Source: Rhodospirillales bacterium
GTDB taxonomy: Bacteria > Pseudomonadota > Alphaproteobacteria > Rhodospirillales > UBA2165
Assembly: GCA_022823235.1 (NCBI GenBank)
Contig: JAJDXO010000030.1
Location: 225,762-289,761, forward strand
Length of the DNA stretch: 64,000 nucleotides
Reading direction: 5' to 3'
A model generated the notes under the pieces. That model did no database searches. It had not been told where the DNA came from and worked only from the letters and a program-made list of their open reading frames with translations. Below are positions 61,041 through 64,000 of this stretch, piece after piece. Both the position numbers and the translations under genes were made by a program. The first letter of the stretch is position 1. The number at the start of each line of letters is the position of its first letter.

Positions 61041-62008
61041 GACGCGCGCTCCCGGTCGAGCCGCGTGCGCTCGCGCATCATCAGCCAGATGCCGGTGAAG
61101 ATCAGCGCCGAGAACAGGATCAGGAGCAGTATCGACGCCGCCGCGCCGAAGGCGAACTTGTTGAACTGCCAGACCTGCTCCCACAGATAGTAGGCGACCG
61201 TCTGGGTCGAGGTGCCGGGACCGCCGAAGGTCAGCAGCACCACGGGGTCGAACAGCTTCAGCGCCTCCATCGAACGCACCACCACCGCGATCACGATCGC
61301 CGGCTTGAGCAGCGGGAATTCGACCCACCAGAAGATTTGCCAGCGCGAGGCGCCCATCACCCGGGCGGCGCTGATCAGCTGCGGCGGCAGGGCGGAGAAA
61401 CCGGACAGGAAGATCAGGAAGGTGAGCGAGGTCCACTGCCACACATCGGCCAGGATGATCGCCCATTGCGCGGCCAGCGGGTCGGACAGCCAGCGGATGC
61501 GCGGCTCCATGCCGAGCAGCGTCGTCAGCGGCGAGAGCAGCTGGTTGAGCGGGCCGTGGTCGATGTAGATCATCGAAAAGTTGTATCCGACCACCACCGG
61601 CACAACCATCATCGGGATCAGGAAGACGGTGATGTAGATCCGCCGCCCGCGCACCACCCGATGCACCAGCATCGCCAGCACGAAGCCGATGACGAGCTCG
61701 AACACCACGGCGAAGCCGGCGAAATAGAAGGTGCGCCCGAGCGCGGCCCAGAAGCCGGTGTCGGACAGCACCGCTTCGTAGTTCCTGAACCCCGACAGAT
61801 AGGCCTGCTCGAACGGCCGGTTGGCGCGCCAGCGCAGGAAGCTGATGTAGATGGTCAGCAGGAACGGGATGATGATGACCAGGATGAACGTGCCCTCGAC
61901 GAGCACGAACGGAATCCAGCGGAACACGCGTTCCCGCGACAGCCACGCGCCCAGCCGGGCGAACGGGCCGTTGGGCGGGCGCATCTCCACTCCGCTGAGC
62001 GCGGTCAT
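61037..62008 (-). CDS. ABC importer permease (MalF-like)
   Basis: 323 aa, six membrane segments beginning WIPFVLVEGTFILVIIIPFLL. The EAA loop reads ISAARVMGASRWQIFWWVEFPLL in two parts near residue 218. Pairs with the downstream MalG-like protein in the membrane. An alternative start MRPPNGPF lies eight codons in. Confidence 0.9.
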   Translation of the reverse strand: MTALSGVEMRPPNGPFARLGAWLSRERVFRWIPFVLVEGTFILVIIIPFLLTIYISFLRWRANRPFEQAYLSGFRNYEAVLSDTGFWAALGRTFYFAGFAVVFELVIGFVLAMLVHRVVRGRRIYITVFLIPMMVVPVVVGYNFSMIYIDHGPLNQLLSPLTTLLGMEPRIRWLSDPLAAQWAIILADVWQWTSLTFLIFLSGFSALPPQLISAARVMGASRWQIFWWVEFPLLKPAIVIAVVVRSMEALKLFDPVVLLTFGGPGTSTQTVAYYLWEQVWQFNKFAFGAAASILLLILFSALIFTGIWLMMRERTRLDRERAS

Positions 62009-62089
62009 CGTCCGGTTATGCTTCCTCGGCGGGTGGCGGCCCGGACGGCGGCTTGCCGCCGCCCGCGCTTCCGCTTGACGAGATTTGGG

Positions 62090-63562
62090 CTAGAACTTGT
62101 CAATGTAGAGGCCTGCCGCGACGCCCTTGCGCCACGCCTCAATCTGCTCCTTGCGGCCGATATCTTCGGTCACGCCGTTCCAGCCTTTCTCGACCCTCTT
62201 GGCGGCCTCTTCGGGCTTGATGTTGCCGTTCATCACGTCGGCGAGGTTGTTGTCGAGGATCTTCATGTACTCGTAGTGACCCTCGATATAGAGCAGCGAC
62301 GTGGTGTACTGCGCGTTCTCCAGGGTCACGTCGAGGAACTCCTGGCCGAACTTCTTGAGGATGCCCTTGTGGCCGATATTGGCCTTGCGGAACGGGTCCC
62401 AGAAGCCCCTGGGATGGGCGATCGCCCGGTTGCCCACCGACGGGCTGGTCAGCCACTGGATGAACAGGTAGGCGAGCTCCGGATGGTCGCTATAGGAGTT
62501 GACCATGTAGCCGGTTCCGGCCGCCTCCGCCGCGCGGCGCACCGGCTTTTCGCTCGCCGTGGACGCCGGGATGACGCAAGGCACCTGCTTCTGCTTGACG
62601 AGGCTCTTTGGATTGGCGTTGCCGTAGCCGAAGATCGACGGGAACGACATCACCGAATAGGCCTGGCCCGAGGCCCAGAACGGGTAGATCTGCGGTGTGC
62701 CCCAGCCCTGGATATCCTTGGGCATGTACTGGACGATCGACGAGAACGCCGTGATCGCCTTGGTGCCCTGGGCCGAGTTGATCCGCGGGTTCATGTCCTT
62801 GTCGAACAGGAGCCCGCCGAAATAGGCTGGAAAGTGGCGGTGGGAGAAGTTCACCGACCGGTAGCCCATCGCGCCGTAGAGCGGCTTGTCGAACTTGACG
62901 CCCCAGCGCGTCTGGCCGGCCTCGGTGTGGAAGAACTTCGCCTGCTCTTCCCAGTCCGCCATGTTGGCGGGGCAGCCGAGATCCTTGCCCGTGGCCTTCT
63001 TGAATTCCTCGCGCGCCTTGGGGTTCTCGACGATGTCCTTGCGCAGCACCAGGATGATGTGGTCGCCGTCGAGCACGAAGGAATACTGCTTGCCGTTGTA
63101 GAACTGCTGCGCGATGAACGCCTCCGGCACGCCGGAGAAATCGGGCTTGTACTTCGCCGCGTACTCGTCGAGCGGCTTGAGCACGCCGGCGCTCGCCGCG
63201 TCGGGCTGGGTGTAGGGGAAGTCGTTGAACATGTCGAAGGCGCCGGTCTTGGCGACCGCCTCGCCCATTACCTTGCTCGGGATGTCGGTGTAACCGAGCG
63301 GCTCGGCCTTGATCGCGACACCGGTCAGCCCCTGCCACTCCTTCGCGAAGTCGGGGAAGGAGTTGCGGTAGAGCGAGTTGAGAAGGATGTCGAGCGTCGG
63401 GTTCTTCAGCCCCTTGGCCTTGACATAGGCCTTCGCGCCGTCGATGGCGCGCTGCGCCACCGGCCCGTACTCGGCCCCTGTCGCCGCGCCGGCTGCCAGC
63501 AGCAACCCCGCCGCGCACGCGACGGCGATCGGCGCTCGCGCTGTTACACGGTCAATTCGCAT
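62090..63562 (-). CDS. ABC importer extracellular solute-binding protein
   Basis: 490 aa, larger than most sugar-binding proteins. The start MRIDRVTARAPIAV gives a signal peptide with core VACAAGLLLAAGAATGA cleaved near residue 31; GGGGGA lies upstream. The mature domain follows the family-1 pattern: FPDFAKEWQGLTGVAIKAE, DMFNDFPYTQPDAASAGVLKPLDEY (split at PD), and WEEQAKFFHT. First gene of the importer operon. Ligand not predictable; a polyol or oligosaccharide is plausible. Confidence 0.9.
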   Translation of the reverse strand: MRIDRVTARAPIAVACAAGLLLAAGAATGAEYGPVAQRAIDGAKAYVKAKGLKNPTLDILLNSLYRNSFPDFAKEWQGLTGVAIKAEPLGYTDIPSKVMGEAVAKTGAFDMFNDFPYTQPDAASAGVLKPLDEYAAKYKPDFSGVPEAFIAQQFYNGKQYSFVLDGDHIILVLRKDIVENPKAREEFKKATGKDLGCPANMADWEEQAKFFHTEAGQTRWGVKFDKPLYGAMGYRSVNFSHRHFPAYFGGLLFDKDMNPRINSAQGTKAITAFSSIVQYMPKDIQGWGTPQIYPFWASGQAYSVMSFPSIFGYGNANPKSLVKQKQVPCVIPASTASEKPVRRAAEAAGTGYMVNSYSDHPELAYLFIQWLTSPSVGNRAIAHPRGFWDPFRKANIGHKGILKKFGQEFLDVTLENAQYTTSLLYIEGHYEYMKILDNNLADVMNGNIKPEEAAKRVEKGWNGVTEDIGRKEQIEAWRKGVAAGLYIDKF

Positions 63563-63765
63563 GATGGGTTTCCCCCTTCGGTTATCGGAACGGGCTTCGG
63601 CTCTTCTTCTTGTTGGGGGGATTGTCGGCTTGGCGGGCAAGCCTTGTCAAAGCCTATCCGTCGCGTGCGGTGGCGGGTTTTCCCGCCTGGGCGGTTCCCG
63701 GCCCTTTCCGCTTCGGTCGAAATGACGGGCGGGCAAGGGAAAGCTGGTCGGACAGTGCCCTGCAG

Positions 63766-64000
63766 TCAGTACCCGAATGCGTATTGGCCGCCAGGCAACA
63801 GCGTAAAGGCGCCTTTCCGAAGGATGTCGCGGCCAATGATGGCCTGATATCTGCTGCGTCCGGCACCTTCCGGGCTGAGGCCGGGTGCGAGAACCGACCC
63901 GGCCAAATCCCAATTCTCCGATGCTATGAGATCCTCTTTGCTGTCCTGATCCAGCAGGAAGAAGAATTGCACCGGGTACAGGGACACTTCCACGGCGGGG
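63766..64000 (-). CDS. Retropepsin-like aspartic protease domain protein (partial)
   Basis: The C-terminal 77 residues of a gene that runs off the right edge. YQAIIGRDILRKGAFTLLPGG matches the C-terminal strand of bacterial retropepsin-like proteins (hydrophobic-IGRDvL). The catalytic D-T/S-G part would lie outside the window. GTG at 63993 is in frame but probably internal. Confidence 0.6.
   Translation of the reverse strand, partial: PAVEVSLYPVQFFFLLDQDSKEDLIASENWDLAGSVLAPGLSPEGAGRSRYQAIIGRDILRKGAFTLLPGGQYAFGY

Noticed and set aside
61041..61946. N-terminal extension of the MalG-like permease
   Set aside because: It reads through the MalF-like gene in another frame; the GTG at 61040 with a 4-bp overlap is the natural start.
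63566..63765. Possible small gene or regulatory RNA between the binding protein and the partial protease
   Set aside because: Short overlapping frames only, no conserved motif or convincing structure; nothing assigned.
61337..63847. 836-codon open frame on the plus strand
   Set aside because: Antisense to the ABC importer genes, with repetitive Arg/His/Gln composition and no domain.

Overview
The window is a dense, high-GC stretch of a free-living, probably marine alphaproteobacterium. Support for this comes from an IscR-led SUF cluster headed by cysE, the ornithine-lipid pair olsB-olsA, a TRAP carrier, CoxL/M/S-type molybdenum hydroxylases, and the alphaproteobacterial style of the tRNA and intergenic palindromes. 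A Rhodospirillales-like order is my guess; sequence alone does not prove it. No phage genes and no CRISPR array were seen, and the only mobile DNA is a short IS5-like scar.

Layout. 1-1.8 kb: anmK and a convergent alpha/beta hydrolase. 1.9-14.3 kb: a sulfur and Fe-S operon, cysE-iscR-two cysteine desulfurases-sufBCDS-sufU-sufT-sufA-ferredoxin-tenA-mnmA, preceded by two type-1-like IscR boxes around a promoter and followed by a CAT-anticodon tRNA. 14.3-16.4 kb: a LysR regulator divergent from a MetE-like zinc-site protein. 16.4-27.6 kb: a TRAP transporter divergent from a nine-gene catabolic operon (Rieske oxygenase, small helix protein, SDR, cupin, AspDH-like, VOC, alpha/beta hydrolase, SDR, ThDP enzyme). 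The two operons share a 19-bp element. 27.6-35.4 kb, minus strand: a CoxLSM-type hydroxylase, a PQQ-type sugar dehydrogenase, and a BisC-like molybdoenzyme coupled to a double ABM-domain protein.

35.4-37.3 kb holds the most striking gene: a deiodinase/thioredoxin-like reading frame interrupted by one in-frame TGA at a redox-active position (U-P-Y-C). A SECIS-like hairpin lies just downstream, so it reads as a selenoprotein rather than two hypothetical genes. A DapA-like aldolase lies upstream of it and a strong terminator downstream. 37.5-39.2 kb: olsB-olsA. 39.2-45.8 kb: two paralogous beta-hydroxyacid dehydrogenases flank a LacI-family regulator, followed by an E1alpha/E1beta/E2 2-oxoacid (acetoin-type) dehydrogenase operon. 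Matching LacI-type palindromes lie in the regulator's intergenic region and inside the promoter of the E1alpha operon, which suggests one local regulon.

45.9-50.1 kb: M24 peptidase-fold protein, CobW GTPase, YciI-like protein, atypical SDR and a small membrane protein. 50.2-54.7 kb: acyl-CoA ligase, enoyl-CoA hydratase, TetR regulator and MaoC-type hydratase. 54.7-58.8 kb: LysR, a binding protein without export signal, a PrpF/LigU-like tautomerase and a LigI-like lactonase, pointing to the lower protocatechuate 4,5-cleavage pathway. 58.8-63.6 kb: an IS5-like scar, then a sugar/polyol-type ABC importer. The right edge cuts a retropepsin-like gene. Overall the window joins a housekeeping Fe-S assembly locus to a series of small catabolic modules, each with its own regulator and transporter.
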